A program made the translations under genes and the position numbers. Under the pieces are notes generated by a model. That model did not search any database, was not told where the DNA came from, and saw only the letters and a program-made list of their open reading frames with translations. Positions 28,147-37,860 of a DNA stretch of 64,000 bases are shown one piece after another. Position 1 is the first letter of the stretch. Every line of letters begins with the position of its first letter. Origin of the DNA: Thalassotalea loyana. Lineage in GTDB: Bacteria; Pseudomonadota; Gammaproteobacteria; Enterobacterales; Alteromonadaceae. The stretch spans positions 1-64,000 of the forward strand of contig NZ_BSSV01000007.1 in the NCBI RefSeq assembly GCF_030161435.1, read 5' to 3'.

Positions 28147-28434
28147 AACGTGGATTTAAGTCAAAAAAAGTGAAAAAAAAGCAAAAAATTCCAAAAAAAG
28201 TGCATTTTTTGCTTCTCAAACGCTGAAACTGTGGTAAGTTAGGTACGACTATATCGCTAGAGGTCAATATAAATAGGCGCTCTAGTAAAGATAAGAATAA
28301 TTATCTTTAAATTTATTTTTCTTAACTACAGTGCTTGATGTTCTAAAAGAAGCTTGATATAAAAACGTTTCCAAGGAACGCTAACAAACAAATAATGATA
28401 GCGCTGAATAATAACAAATGAAGGGGAAGACACT
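28147..28434. other. lon-hupB intergenic region and long hupB leader
   Basis: These 288 bp open with a very A-rich tract and an inverted repeat (AAGCAAAAAA at 28179-28188 with TTTTTTGCTT at 28205-28214) that could end lon transcription. A G+C-poor leader with small hairpins follows, such as CGTTTCC-AA-GGAACG near 28364. I see no clear promoter boxes or coding sequence. Confidence 0.45.
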
Positions 28435-28707
28435 GTGAATAAGTCTCAACTAATCGAGAAAATTGCTGCTGGTGCTGATATTTCTAAAGCTGCTGCTGGT
28501 CGCGCATTAGATTCATTCATCGAAGCTGTAACTGAAGAATTAAAAGCTGGTGAGCAAGTTGCGTTAGTTGGTTTTGGTACATTCTCTGTACGTGACCGTG
28601 CTGCACGCACTGGCCGTAACCCACAAACTGGTGCCACAATCGAAATCGCTGCTGCAAAGATCCCATCTTTCAAAGCAGGTAAAGCATTAAAAGACGCTTG
28701 TAACTAA
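28435..28707 (+). CDS. hupB: DNA-binding protein HU-beta
   Basis: This 90-residue nucleoid protein bends and compacts DNA as a dimer. It has the full HU fold and the signature [18 protein letters not shown] with the DNA-embracing arm, and ends in [11 protein letters not shown]. The GTG start is supported by AAGGGGAAGA 4-5 bases upstream. Lying after lon and before ppiD is the standard hupB position. Confidence 0.97.
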   Translation: MNKSQLIEKIAAGADISKAAAGRALDSFIEAVTEELKAGEQVALVGFGTFSVRDRAARTGRNPQTGATIEIAAAKIPSFKAGKALKDACN

Positions 28708-28730
28708 TCACAGTTTAAGTAGTTTTGTAA

Positions 28731-28755
28731 AAAACCACCTTAGGGTGGTTTTTTT
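28731..28755 (+). terminator. Terminator of hupB
   Basis: AACCACC-TTAG-GGTGGTT is followed by a T run. Confidence 0.87.
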
Positions 28756-28888
28756 GTTATCAAAATCGCATATTTTACGGTTTGATAGCTATCATCAACG
28801 AGTCTATTTCTGGTAGAATCGCGCGTAAGAAAAATCTATTAGTAGATTAATAGGTCCAAGAATACGCAATCGTGTTAAAGAGAATAAG

Positions 28889-30799
28889 ATGTTAGAAAGA
28901 ATAAGAGAAAACTCTCAAGGAATGACAGCTAAGATAATCCTTGGCTTCATTATCTTGACCTTTGCTATTGCAGGTATCGGCAGTTATACGAATAACGTTG
29001 ATACTTCAGTTGCAGAAGTTAATGGTGAAAAGATTTCACAACAAGCGTTTGAGCAAGCGTACCAAGCGCAGCGTAACAGAATGGCTCAACAATTTGGCGA
29101 TATGTTCGATACATTAGCGTCGAATCCTGCATATCTAGCAAATTTACGCAACGGTGTACTTGATAACCTTATTAATGAGAAGTTATTAGATCAGGCAGCA
29201 CGTGATTTAGCTATCCGTATTTCGGACGAAGAAATCAAGAAGACAATCCGTAACATGGAAGAATTCCAAATAGACGGGCAGTTTGACAATAATCGCTATT
29301 TAGCTGTTATCAATCAAAGTGGTTTCTTCCAATCAAGCGATTTTCGTGATTATTTACGTGTAGAGATGGCTCGCCGCCAATTAGGTATGGCACTTGTTTC
29401 TGGAGAGTTTGGTCTACCATACCAAGCAGAGCAAGCAGAAAAGTTACGTAATCAGACGCGTGATATTAAATATGCTGTTGTTGATACTGAGCAATTTAAA
29501 TCGCAAGTAGATGTTAGCGAAGAAGAAATTGCGACTTACTATCAAGACAATGAAGATCGTTTTCAAACACAAGAGAAAGTCAAAGTTGACTATGTAATGG
29601 TTGACGTTTTCGATATCGCTAAAGATATCGACGTGACTGAAGAAGACGCTAAAGCATATTACGAAGAAAACATTGCAAGTTTCACAAAAGAAGAGCAACG
29701 TCGTATTTCTCACATTTTAATTGAGTTTGGCGATGACAAAGGTGCAGCAGAACAAGAAATTCGCACACTTGCTAATCGTATTGCTGAAGGTGCTGACTTT
29801 GCAGAGCTAGCAAAAGAGTTCTCTGCGGATACATTTAGCGGTGAAAATGGCGGTGATCTTGAATACCTTGAGTTAGGTGTTATGGATGAAGCGTTTGAAC
29901 AAGCTGCTTTAAATCTTGAAAAAGTTAATGATGTTTCTGACGTTGTAGAGTCAGAGTTTGGTTATCACTTGATAAAATTAACAGAACTGAAAGCTGCTGA
30001 AACACAAGCGTTTGAAGATGTTAAAGAAGAACTAATGGCTCAGGTAAGTGAGAGCGAAGCACAGAATAAGTTTTACGAACTTCAGCAAGAGCTAGCACGT
30101 TTAAGTTTTGAATTCCCGGACTCGCTAGAAGACGCTGCTGGTGCAGTTAATGCTGAAGTGAAAACGTCTGATTGGTTGGGCCGCACAAAGCAAGTTGCTC
30201 CGTTCAATAACCCTAAGGTTGTTGACGCTATGTTCTCAGACATTGTTCTAAGTGAGAACTTGAACTCAGATATTATTGAAGTTAGTGATAACTTAGCTAT
30301 GGTTGTTCGTCTGAATGAATACCAAGAAGCGAAAACGCGCCCATTAGCAGAAGTGTCTGAAACGATTAAAACACAGTTAATCGCAGCAAAGGCGTCAGCT
30401 AAAGCTGAAGAAGCAGTTGATATGATTTTAGCTAGCTACAAAGCGGGTGAAGATGTATCAGCTCAAGCTGAGGCGTTGGGTACTTCATTTATTGAGAAGG
30501 CAGCAGCTACTCGATTCAGTGCTGATGTTGATAGTGCAATTTCACGTTTAGCATTTACATTACCACACCCTGTAGAAGGTAAAGTATCTGCAGATACGGT
30601 AAGCTTACGCAATGGTCAAGTTGCTGTTGTAGAAGTTACTGCAGTACAAGAAGGCACAGTTAGCCCAACGTTGGATAATGTTGTTGAGCAGCAAGGTGCT
30701 AGCTTATCTCAAGCGTCATATGTAGCATATGTAGAGTCGTTAAGAGCGAAAGCTAAAATTACGCGTAAAACATTAAGCGAACCAGCTAACGTATTTTAA
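28889..30799 (+). CDS. ppiD: Periplasmic folding chaperone PpiD
   Basis: This 636-residue inner-membrane-anchored chaperone sits near the Sec translocon exit. A single N-terminal helix (about 16-34) follows a short cytoplasmic MLERIRENSQGMTAK. A SurA-like N-domain comes next, then one parvulin-type domain (about 265-365, EEQRRISHILIEFG ... FGYHLIKL) and a C-terminal domain. Length and order match the family. An extended -10 (TGGTAGAAT at 28811-28819) upstream may be its promoter. Confidence 0.93.
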   Translation: MLERIRENSQGMTAKIILGFIILTFAIAGIGSYTNNVDTSVAEVNGEKISQQAFEQAYQAQRNRMAQQFGDMFDTLASNPAYLANLRNGVLDNLINEKLLDQAARDLAIRISDEEIKKTIRNMEEFQIDGQFDNNRYLAVINQSGFFQSSDFRDYLRVEMARRQLGMALVSGEFGLPYQAEQAEKLRNQTRDIKYAVVDTEQFKSQVDVSEEEIATYYQDNEDRFQTQEKVKVDYVMVDVFDIAKDIDVTEEDAKAYYEENIASFTKEEQRRISHILIEFGDDKGAAEQEIRTLANRIAEGADFAELAKEFSADTFSGENGGDLEYLELGVMDEAFEQAALNLEKVNDVSDVVESEFGYHLIKLTELKAAETQAFEDVKEELMAQVSESEAQNKFYELQQELARLSFEFPDSLEDAAGAVNAEVKTSDWLGRTKQVAPFNNPKVVDAMFSDIVLSENLNSDIIEVSDNLAMVVRLNEYQEAKTRPLAEVSETIKTQLIAAKASAKAEEAVDMILASYKAGEDVSAQAEALGTSFIEKAAATRFSADVDSAISRLAFTLPHPVEGKVSADTVSLRNGQVAVVEVTAVQEGTVSPTLDNVVEQQGASLSQASYVAYVESLRAKAKITRKTLSEPANVF

Positions 30800-30820
30800 C
30801 GTTAATTGAATTTGATAATA

Positions 30821-30849
30821 AAAACGCCGCTATAAGCGGCGTTTTTTTT
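30821..30849 (+). terminator. Terminator of ppiD
   Basis: AAAACGCCGC-TATAA-GCGGCGTTTT continues as a T run. The A-run on the left lets it also serve the convergent gene. Confidence 0.9.
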
Positions 30850-30867
30850 ACGAAAAATATCGGGTTA

Positions 30868-31191
30868 CTACGTTGATTCTTGCTGCATTTTTTGACGGTC
30901 GAATTGTTTTATCGCGCCATCTAGGTGTTTATTAATAAACCAGAATGAAATAGGGCGCATAATGAGAAAATAGCCAACCAACAAAGCAAAAACAGGTAAC
31001 ATCAAATACCAACTGTCAATGCGAGCAAGCACGATAAATGGTGGAATCAATACAAGTAACTTCAATATATTGATAATCAGTTTCTCTGGTGCTTGGAGTT
31101 TATTATTTGCCATTTCGATAATCATGCGTCGTTCTGCAATCGTATATGGCTGGAGTTTTTCAATTTGCGCTGTAGAAAAATAAATAGTCAT
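30868..31191 (-). CDS. Small membrane protein of unknown function
   Basis: This 107-residue protein starts at the ATG at 31191 (MTIYFSTAQIEKL); an in-frame start 39 bases upstream is less likely. A soluble N-terminal 45 residues with YTIAERRMIIEMANNKL is followed by two hydrophobic helices (about 50-68 and 73-92) and a basic, Gln-rich C-terminus. Similar small proteins occur in Alteromonadales genomes (a DUF6170-like type, from memory and not verified). It is alone on the minus strand between ppiD and ribH. Confidence 0.7.
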   Translation of the reverse strand: MTIYFSTAQIEKLQPYTIAERRMIIEMANNKLQAPEKLIINILKLLVLIPPFIVLARIDSWYLMLPVFALLVGYFLIMRPISFWFINKHLDGAIKQFDRQKMQQEST

Positions 31192-31413
31192 AAAAGCAAT
31201 AAATTCTAAATAAGTTAATTGTGCACACAATCATTGTGCATAATGATTTTACGATCATACCTAAAAAAACGACTAATATTAACTTTTAGACAAAGCTAAT
31301 GAACTAAATGAATGATATTTAGGTATTACTAGTTTTTTATTTTGATAAACGTGTATCGAAAATCGCAACTCTTTGGTAGAATTGCGGCAATTTTTTTTAT
31401 AGGTATTTTACAC

Positions 31414-31878
31414 ATGAAAGTCATTGAAGGTTCATTTGTTGCTTCAGGCAAAAAATTTGCAATCGTTGTTTCTCGTTTCAACAGTTTTATCGTTGAAAGC
31501 TTACTTGAAGGTGCTGTAGACGCATTAAAACGCCATGGTAATGTATCTGAAGATGACATTACTGTAATTCGTGTACCAGGTGCGTACGAGTTACCTGTGG
31601 CTGCAAAACGTATCGCTCAGAAAGGCGAATATGATGCAATTATTGCAATTGGTGCTGTAATTCGTGGCGGCACGCCTCATTTTGACTTTGTTGCAGGTGA
31701 ATGTAACAAAGGTTTAGCTCAAGTAGCTATGGAATATACAACACCTGTTGCTTTTGGTGTTATTACTACTGACTCAATTGAACAAGCAATCGAGCGTGCT
31801 GGTACAAAAGCAGGCAACAAAGGTGGCGAAGCTGCACTAAGTGCATTAGAAATGGTTAATGTGTTAGACCAACTTTAA
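31414..31878 (+). CDS. ribH: 6,7-dimethyl-8-ribityllumazine synthase
   Basis: This enzyme condenses a ribityl-pyrimidine with dihydroxybutanone phosphate in riboflavin synthesis and forms icosahedral shells. The product from ATG 31414 is 154 residues, with [25 protein letters not shown] and the active-site [14 protein letters not shown] containing the catalytic His. An upstream TTG extension is spurious. The usual upstream partners ribD-ribE-ribBA are absent here; ribH is followed at 13 bp by nusB, a standard pair. Confidence 0.95.
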   Translation: MKVIEGSFVASGKKFAIVVSRFNSFIVESLLEGAVDALKRHGNVSEDDITVIRVPGAYELPVAAKRIAQKGEYDAIIAIGAVIRGGTPHFDFVAGECNKGLAQVAMEYTTPVAFGVITTDSIEQAIERAGTKAGNKGGEAALSALEMVNVLDQL

Positions 31879-31891
31879 TCGGGAAATTTTT

Positions 31892-32308
31892 GTGAAACCA
31901 TCTGCAAGAAGAAAAGCACGCGAGTTTGCTACCCAAGCAATTTATTCGTGGCAAATTAGTGGCAACAATATCAACGATATTGAAGCACACTTTTTAACAG
32001 AAAATGCGAAACGTCGCTTCGACATTGAATATTTTCAAACATTATTCCGTGGCGTAACCGCCTCAGTTGCTGAATTGGATCTGGCAATTGAACCACATGT
32101 AGATCGTCCGCTTGATGAAATTGATCAAGTAGAAAAGGCGATTTTGCGCATGGCAATGTTTGAATTAAGCCACAACCAGGAAGTGCCTTACAAAGTCGTT
32201 ATTAATGAAGCAATCGAACTTGGTAAAGCCTTTGGCGCAGATGATAGCCACAAATTTATCAATGGTGTACTTGATAAAGCGGTTAAATTAATTCGTCCTC
32301 AAGATTAA
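31892..32308 (+). CDS. nusB: Transcription antitermination factor NusB
   Basis: This 138-residue all-helical protein binds boxA RNA with NusE during rRNA antitermination. Typical segments are [16 protein letters not shown] at the N-terminus and the C-terminal signature [27 protein letters not shown]. It starts at GTG 13 bp after ribH and is followed 9 bp later by thiL. Confidence 0.96.
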   Translation: MKPSARRKAREFATQAIYSWQISGNNINDIEAHFLTENAKRRFDIEYFQTLFRGVTASVAELDLAIEPHVDRPLDEIDQVEKAILRMAMFELSHNQEVPYKVVINEAIELGKAFGADDSHKFINGVLDKAVKLIRPQD

Positions 32309-32317
32309 GCGACTCCT

Positions 32318-33274
32318 ATGAAAGAGTTTGAATTAATCAAACGCTACTTCACTGAGCAAGTAGTAAAACGCAAAGAGGTGACGTTAGGGATAGGTGACGA
32401 TTGCGCACTTATCTCTCCACCGCTCAATCAAGAGATTGCGATTACCACTGATACACTCGTATCTGGTGTTCATTTCCCGGAAAACACTTCCCCAAGAGCT
32501 ATAGGTCATAAGGCTGTAGCAGTAAATTTGTCAGATCTTGCCGCTATGGGCGCAGAGCCAAGTTGGATTTCAATCGCAATTACCTTACCTGCAATTGACA
32601 AAGAGTGGATTGACGAGTTCTGCCAAGGTGTTTTTGAACTTTGTGAATATTTCAATGTACAACTTATCGGTGGTGATACTACTCAAGGTCCTTTGAGTAT
32701 AACAATCACAGCGCAAGGGTTATGCCCTGAAGGCACCGCATTGAAGCGTAGCGGCGCAACACCAGGTGAGTGGATATATGTCACTGGTGAAATAGGTGAT
32801 GCCGCGTTAGCACTTAAGCATATCCAGGGCGAATTGGAAATTGAACCAGCTTTTCGAGAAAGTGTATTAGAGCGTTTGGATTTCCCAAAACCGCGTGTTT
32901 TAGCTGGCCAGACAATCCGCTTATATGCATCGGCAGCTATCGACTTATCTGATGGATTAATTGCTGACTTAACGCATATATGCTCTCAATCTAATGTTGG
33001 CGCGAACATTGTCTTGGAAAATCTGCCTCTATCAAAAGGAATGACAGCAACTTTAGGTGATAAAGCGGCAAGCTTAGCTTTAAATGGTGGTGACGATTAT
33101 GAATTATTATTTGTGGTTGCTGAAGCAAATAAAGTTGGGATGGAAACCGCATTAAGCCAACTGGGAATACAGTTTAGTTGTATTGGCCAAACGAACAACA
33201 CAAATAAAATAACAACCACACTAAATGAAAAACCTGTAGATATTAAATCTAGTGGTTTTGAACACTTTAGTTAA
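32318..33274 (+). CDS. thiL: Thiamine-monophosphate kinase
   Basis: ThiL phosphorylates thiamine monophosphate to the active diphosphate. The 318-residue protein shows the PurM-like fold with IGDDCALI near residue 23, TDTLVSGVHF, GGDTTQG and AIDLSDGLIADL. The C-terminal NGGDDYELLF motif completes it. It is part of the ribH-nusB-thiL-pgpA cluster. Confidence 0.96.
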   Translation: MKEFELIKRYFTEQVVKRKEVTLGIGDDCALISPPLNQEIAITTDTLVSGVHFPENTSPRAIGHKAVAVNLSDLAAMGAEPSWISIAITLPAIDKEWIDEFCQGVFELCEYFNVQLIGGDTTQGPLSITITAQGLCPEGTALKRSGATPGEWIYVTGEIGDAALALKHIQGELEIEPAFRESVLERLDFPKPRVLAGQTIRLYASAAIDLSDGLIADLTHICSQSNVGANIVLENLPLSKGMTATLGDKAASLALNGGDDYELLFVVAEANKVGMETALSQLGIQFSCIGQTNNTNKITTTLNEKPVDIKSSGFEHFS

Positions 33275-33295
33275 TCACTCATTATAAGGTCAGTC

Positions 33296-33766
33296 ATGAC
33301 GGAAAAATTTAGACTTAGCGATCCTGTGCAGTTTTTGGCGCTTGGTTTCGGAAGTGGGTTAGCACCTAAAGCACCCGGCACGTTTGGAACGTTAGCCGCT
33401 ATCCCTGTCTTTCTTTTAATGGCTCAGTTACCTGTCTCTCAATATATGGCTGTGCTATCCGTAATGGCACTATTTGGTGTTCATATCTGTGGTTATACTG
33501 CGAAAGCAATAGGCGTAGATGACCACCCAGCAATTGTTTGGGATGAAATTGTTGGCTTTTTAATTACCATGATCTTGGTACCAGTGAGCGTTACGACAGT
33601 GGTTGTCGGTTTTTTACTGTTCAGGTTTTTTGATATTGTTAAGCCCTGGCCGATATCTGCTGTCGATAAAAAGCTTCATAGTGGCTTAGGTATTATGCTC
33701 GACGACATCATCGCAGGTGTCATGGCTTTTGGTGTTATGCAGCTAATCTTCGTGGTTAGTTGGTAA
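33296..33766 (+). CDS. pgpA: Phosphatidylglycerophosphatase A
   Basis: This 156-residue inner-membrane enzyme dephosphorylates phosphatidylglycerophosphate. It has GSGLAPKAPGTFGTLAAIP near the N-terminus, the acidic WDEIVGF motif, FRFFDIVKPWP and LDDIIAGVMA, all family hallmarks. It is last in the cluster and is followed by a terminator. Confidence 0.95.
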   Translation: MTEKFRLSDPVQFLALGFGSGLAPKAPGTFGTLAAIPVFLLMAQLPVSQYMAVLSVMALFGVHICGYTAKAIGVDDHPAIVWDEIVGFLITMILVPVSVTTVVVGFLLFRFFDIVKPWPISAVDKKLHSGLGIMLDDIIAGVMAFGVMQLIFVVSW

Positions 33767-33780
33767 TTTTCATATAGCAC

Positions 33781-33810
33781 AAAAAAAGCCGTCAATAGAC
33801 GGCTTTTTTT
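33781..33810. terminator. Bidirectional terminator between pgpA and serA
   Basis: The A-run, the hairpin AAGCCGTC-AATA-GACGGCTT and the T-run are symmetrical, so it serves both convergent genes. Confidence 0.92.
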
Positions 33811-33826
33811 GTGCTTCTTTAACGCG

Positions 33827-35056
33827 TTAATGCAGAATACGTGCGCGAATAGTGCCATCAATTAATTTTAGTTTGGCTAGCGCTTTTTCACTATTTTCAG
33901 TTTCTACATCAATCACTACATAACCAATTTTATCGTCGGTTTGTAGGTATTGGGCCGCAATATTGACATCATTCTCTGCAAATATGGTGTTAATTTGAGT
34001 AATAATACCTGGGCGGTTCTCATGAATATGTAATAGTCTGCTTGTGCCTGCATGCTCTGGTAGCGAAACTTCTGGGAAGTTTACTGCAGAAAGTGTAGAA
34101 CCGTTGTCCGAATATTTTGCCATTTTACTCGCAACTTCAAGACCAATATTTTGCTGTGCTTCTTTAGTTGAACCACCAATATGAGGTGTTAGGATAACAT
34201 TATCGAAAGCACGTAATGGCGATACAAACTCCTCGTCATTACTTTTTGGTTCTACTGGAAACACATCGATAGCTGCGCCGCCAAGCTTTTTACTTTCTAA
34301 CGCACCTGCAAGTGCATCAATATCAACGACTGTACCGCGAGAGGCATTGATAAAAATAGCACCATCTTTCATCGCATCGAATTCTGCGATACTGATCATG
34401 TTCTGTGTTTGAGCTGTTTCAGGCACGTGTAGGCTGATTACGTCTGCTTCTTTAAATAATTGAGTTAAGCTCTCTGCTTGGCTTGCGTTGCCCAGTGGTA
34501 ACTTTGTCTCGATATCATAGAATCTAATTTTCATCCCGATGGTTTCAGCCAAAATTCCAAGCTGAGTACCAATATGACCATAACCGATAATGCCTAATGT
34601 TTTTCCTCGGGCTTCAACACTACCTGCGGCAGATTTATTCCAAACACCACGGTGCGCTTGAGCGTTCTTTTCAGGGATCCCACGCAGTAGTAATAATATT
34701 TCGCCGAGAACGAGCTCTGCTACTGAGCGCGTATTGGAAAATGGCGCATTAAACACAGGAATACCACGAATTTGTGCCGCTGGTAGCTCAACTTGGTTTG
34801 TACCAATACAAAAGCAGCCGATCGCAACTAGCTTAGTTGCGTGAGCAAGCACTGATTCTGTTAACTGGGTGCGGGAACGGATGCCAATAAAATGAACATC
34901 TTTGATTTTCGCTATTAAATCTTCTTCACTCAATGAGGTTTTGAGGTATTCGATATTTGTGTAGCCTTTAGACTTTAACTCTTCGACTGCACTTTGGTGT
35001 ACGCCTTCAAGCAATAAGATTTTAATTTTTTCTTTTGCTAGTGATACTTTGCTCAT
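33827..35056 (-). CDS. serA: D-3-phosphoglycerate dehydrogenase
   Basis: SerA commits 3-phosphoglycerate to serine synthesis with NAD. The 409-residue protein matches the E. coli-type length. It has the Rossmann motif GIIGYGHIGTQLG, the catalytic Arg/Glu/His region with SRGTVVDIDAL and TPHIGGST, and a C-terminal ACT domain (about 335-409, ENRPGIITQINTIF) that binds serine for feedback control. In many relatives rpiA lies directly upstream; here three genes separate them. Confidence 0.97.
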   Translation of the reverse strand: MSKVSLAKEKIKILLLEGVHQSAVEELKSKGYTNIEYLKTSLSEEDLIAKIKDVHFIGIRSRTQLTESVLAHATKLVAIGCFCIGTNQVELPAAQIRGIPVFNAPFSNTRSVAELVLGEILLLLRGIPEKNAQAHRGVWNKSAAGSVEARGKTLGIIGYGHIGTQLGILAETIGMKIRFYDIETKLPLGNASQAESLTQLFKEADVISLHVPETAQTQNMISIAEFDAMKDGAIFINASRGTVVDIDALAGALESKKLGGAAIDVFPVEPKSNDEEFVSPLRAFDNVILTPHIGGSTKEAQQNIGLEVASKMAKYSDNGSTLSAVNFPEVSLPEHAGTSRLLHIHENRPGIITQINTIFAENDVNIAAQYLQTDDKIGYVVIDVETENSEKALAKLKLIDGTIRARILH

Positions 35057-35334
35057 GATTCGACTAACTTCTTGTATGGATGTCTAGAAAGCTAACTTAG
35101 CATATAGTGTTAAAACTCTAAAGTTGTTTTTTTACACGATTCTAAAAAATAAGAATATGTCAGTTAAATCAACCAAAGAATGTTAAACAGAGCAGGAAAA
35201 ATAGTACTACTTTGAATAAAAATAGTATTTCTGGACTTTTAGACATATTTGCAGAGGTTTTGGATATATCGCTATTTTTGCAAGACTAATATTATGACCA
35301 CACATTCACTGAACAATGCTTTGGAGCAAATGAT

Positions 35335-35802
35335 ATGAAATACATTACCTCGATTAAAACCTTATTCACAGTAGCTTTGCTAAGTTTGTCGTCATTAGTC
35401 TATGCAGGGCATGATACGGAAACTGACGAAAATGGCGTTATTTTAGCGGGTCACGATGTTATTGGTTATTTCACTGAAGGAAAACCAGTTCTTGGAAGTG
35501 CAGAATTTACGTCAATTCATAACGGTGCTATCTACCGTTTTAAGTCTGCAAAAAATAGAGACCAGTTTAACAGCAACCCTGATAAATATGCGCCTCAATA
35601 CGGTGGTTTTTGTGCCTACGGTATGACATTTGGTAAAAAGTTTGAAATTGATGGTAAAGCGTTCAAAGTGGTTGATGGTAAGTTGTATGTAAACAAAAAC
35701 CAAAGTGTATTTAACGCTTGGGCCAAAGACATCCCTCAATTTATCCAAGAAGCAAATGAACAATGGCCAAATGTTGAAACATTAAACCCAAGCGATTTGT
35801 AA
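35335..35802 (+). CDS. Exported YHS-domain protein
   Basis: This 155-residue protein has a signal peptide ending at VYA (about residue 23). A YHS-like domain follows, with GVILAGHDVIGYFTEGKPVLG, YRFKSAKNRDQFNSNPDKYAPQYGGFCAYG and a C-terminal W-rich tail. YHS domains are small, often metal-associated modules; the His and Cys (GFCAYG) are present. Function is unknown. It is convergent with an AraC-type regulator gene. Confidence 0.82.
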   Translation: MKYITSIKTLFTVALLSLSSLVYAGHDTETDENGVILAGHDVIGYFTEGKPVLGSAEFTSIHNGAIYRFKSAKNRDQFNSNPDKYAPQYGGFCAYGMTFGKKFEIDGKAFKVVDGKLYVNKNQSVFNAWAKDIPQFIQEANEQWPNVETLNPSDL

Positions 35803-35819
35803 TTTAACGTCTTTATAGG

Positions 35820-36740
35820 TTAGCCAATAGCTAATGAAGCACCTCGCACTGCGCCGGGTGCTTCTCCTTGATTTTGTTTGAAGGCCTTTCTAAATGCGGC
35901 TTCTGACTCGTAACCGCTTAATTCACTAATCTCTGCGACACTTTTCTCCGTTTCAACCAAAAGCTTTCGAGCAATTATCATTCGCCATTGTGTAAGATAT
36001 TTCATCGGGCTGAGGCCTATAAGTTTAGAAAACTTTTCGGCAAAATTTGACCGACTCATAGTAGCAACCTCTGCTAATGTTCCAAGACTCCAATCTTGCT
36101 CTGGAGATTGATGTATAGCATTAATTGCTTTTCCTATCCTGCTATCGAACAAAGCAGCCAATAATCCATCATTGATTGTCTTTTCAATGACCTGAGCTCT
36201 TAGTATCTCTATAAACAACAGGTATGCCAATTGATCAACAACGGTGTAACAACCAGGTAGTGACTTTTCTAATTCGGCAATAATCAACTCAACAAGCAAT
36301 AACGCTTTGTTGTTACCAAGGTTAGCGTTCGATTTAACATGTATCACGTCTGGCATCATATTTAACAATGGGTTGATGAGTACGCTTTTGAATTCGAAAA
36401 AGCCACAAACCATATTGGTTGTGTTGCCGTCGTTACTCATTGGTGCATTGATTAAATGCTTATCAGGTTTTTGACTTGAGTTAGAAATAATATGATGGTG
36501 ATCATTTGGAAAAATGACTAAATCTTTTTCTTCAAGCTTAATGGTTTGCTCGTTTATATGAAGCCACGCTTGTCCTTTACCAATTAAGTGAAAGGGCGTG
36601 CGACGGCTACCTGATGTATCTACTGCCCAGGTACCACAAAAATCGCCATTGACATAAACCTCCGCGCTCAACGATAACTTTTGGAGTAAAACACTGAGTG
36701 GGTCAGGGTCATTTAGATAGATATTCGGACTTTCGGACAT
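35820..36740 (-). CDS. AraC-family regulator with N-terminal cupin
   Basis: The 306-residue protein from the ATG at 36740 has an N-terminal cupin-like sensor domain (about 5-180, WAVDTSGSRRTPFHLIGKGQAWLHI region). The C-terminal AraC HTH pair contains TLAEVATMSRSNFAEKFSKLIG and SVAEISELSGYESEAAFRKAF. An in-frame ATG at 36761 would add seven residues; neither has a strong ribosome site. It is divergent from grxC; targets are unknown. Confidence 0.85.
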   Translation of the reverse strand: MSESPNIYLNDPDPLSVLLQKLSLSAEVYVNGDFCGTWAVDTSGSRRTPFHLIGKGQAWLHINEQTIKLEEKDLVIFPNDHHHIISNSSQKPDKHLINAPMSNDGNTTNMVCGFFEFKSVLINPLLNMMPDVIHVKSNANLGNNKALLLVELIIAELEKSLPGCYTVVDQLAYLLFIEILRAQVIEKTINDGLLAALFDSRIGKAINAIHQSPEQDWSLGTLAEVATMSRSNFAEKFSKLIGLSPMKYLTQWRMIIARKLLVETEKSVAEISELSGYESEAAFRKAFKQNQGEAPGAVRGASLAIG

Positions 36741-36823
36741 AATTTTAGTGACACAGAGCATATTAGTTGAGCTTAGCTCTATTTAAACTTTGTTTTGAAC
36801 TTTATTCAAACAGGAAAATTGAA

Positions 36824-37072
36824 ATGCCTAAAATCAAAGTGTATAGCAAAGGTTACTGTCCTTATTGTTCTGCGACAAAACAGATCATGGATAAGTTAGG
36901 TTGGCAGTACCAAGAAATTGATGTTTCAACCAATAAAGCCGCACTAAAAGAAATGATCGTATTGAGCGCACGCCGGACTGTGCCGCAAATTTTTATCGAT
37001 GACCAGCACATTGGCGGATATGATGACTTTAGAGCTTATTTGAAAAGTGTCAATAACGCGAGTGTCGCTTAA
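36824..37072 (+). CDS. grxC: Glutaredoxin 3
   Basis: This 82-residue thiol-disulfide oxidoreductase starts at ATG 36824, with CAGGAAAA upstream. It has the dithiol active site CPYC (residues 11-14), the cis-Pro segment RTVPQIFID and GGYDD for glutathione binding. Lengths of 80-85 residues are typical. A longer upstream ORF extension has no family support. Confidence 0.93.
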   Translation: MPKIKVYSKGYCPYCSATKQIMDKLGWQYQEIDVSTNKAALKEMIVLSARRTVPQIFIDDQHIGGYDDFRAYLKSVNNASVA

Positions 37073-37094
37073 TGAACTTCGGGATACAATGAGG

Positions 37095-37127
37095 CTACCT
37101 CGACCATATTGATCGAGGTAGTTATTT
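37095..37127. terminator. Hairpin between grxC and rpiA
   Basis: CTACCTCGA (37095-37103) pairs with TCGAGGTAG (37113-37121), followed by TTATTTT. It lies between two convergent genes. Confidence 0.7.
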
Positions 37128-37783
37128 TAACCGATAACTTTAGCACCTTCAGGTGTACCTAGGATGAGCGTGTTAGCGCCACGACAGGCAAATAGGCCAT
37201 TCGTCACAACACCGACAATCGCGTTGATATCAACTTCCAATTGCTTTGGGTCAATGATTTTTAAATTATGAACGTCGAGGATTACATTACCGTTATCTGT
37301 TACTACGCCTTCGCGGTAAACAGGGTCACCACCTAGCTTTACTAGCTCTCGTGCTACGTAACTTCTGGCCATAGGGATGACTTCAACAGGTAATGGGAAG
37401 TCGCCCAAGATATCTACTTGCTTTGAGCTATCAGCAATACAAATAAACTCTTTTGCAACAGCAGCAACGATTTTTTCACGTGTTAATGCTGCGCCACCAC
37501 CTTTAATCATGGCAAAATGTTCGGTAATCTCATCGGCTCCATCAACATACACGTCTAAGGTATCAACGGAGTTTAAATCAAAAACTTCGATACCATGCTG
37601 TTCTAATAATTTCGTTGATGCGTCTGAGCTAGATACAGCGCCAACAATTTGATTTTTCATAGACGCTAATGCATCAATAAAGTGATTAACTGTTGAGCCT
37701 GTACCGACGCCAACAATGGTATCTGGCTTAATGAATTCCAATGCTTTTAGCGCTGCGGCTTTTTTCATTTCATCTTGAGTCAT
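37127..37783 (-). CDS. rpiA: Ribose-5-phosphate isomerase A
   Basis: RpiA interconverts ribose 5-phosphate and ribulose 5-phosphate. The 218-residue protein has [12 protein letters not shown] near residue 24, the catalytic DGADEI and [15 protein letters not shown]-terminal [15 protein letters not shown] is also typical. Its own leader separates it from the upstream minus-strand cyclo-ligase gene. Confidence 0.96.
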   Translation of the reverse strand: MTQDEMKKAAALKALEFIKPDTIVGVGTGSTVNHFIDALASMKNQIVGAVSSSDASTKLLEQHGIEVFDLNSVDTLDVYVDGADEITEHFAMIKGGGAALTREKIVAAVAKEFICIADSSKQVDILGDFPLPVEVIPMARSYVARELVKLGGDPVYREGVVTDNGNVILDVHNLKIIDPKQLEVDINAIVGVVTNGLFACRGANTLILGTPEGAKVIG

Positions 37784-37860
37784 AATGATCCTAACGCGAA
37801 TAGTGATTATAAGGTGTTGTAATTGGCGCTATTATAGCGATAGTTTAATAACTTCTCGAC

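Noticed and set aside
31231-31413. FMN riboswitch upstream of ribH
   Set aside because: The region is short, AT-rich and shows none of the conserved RFN blocks.
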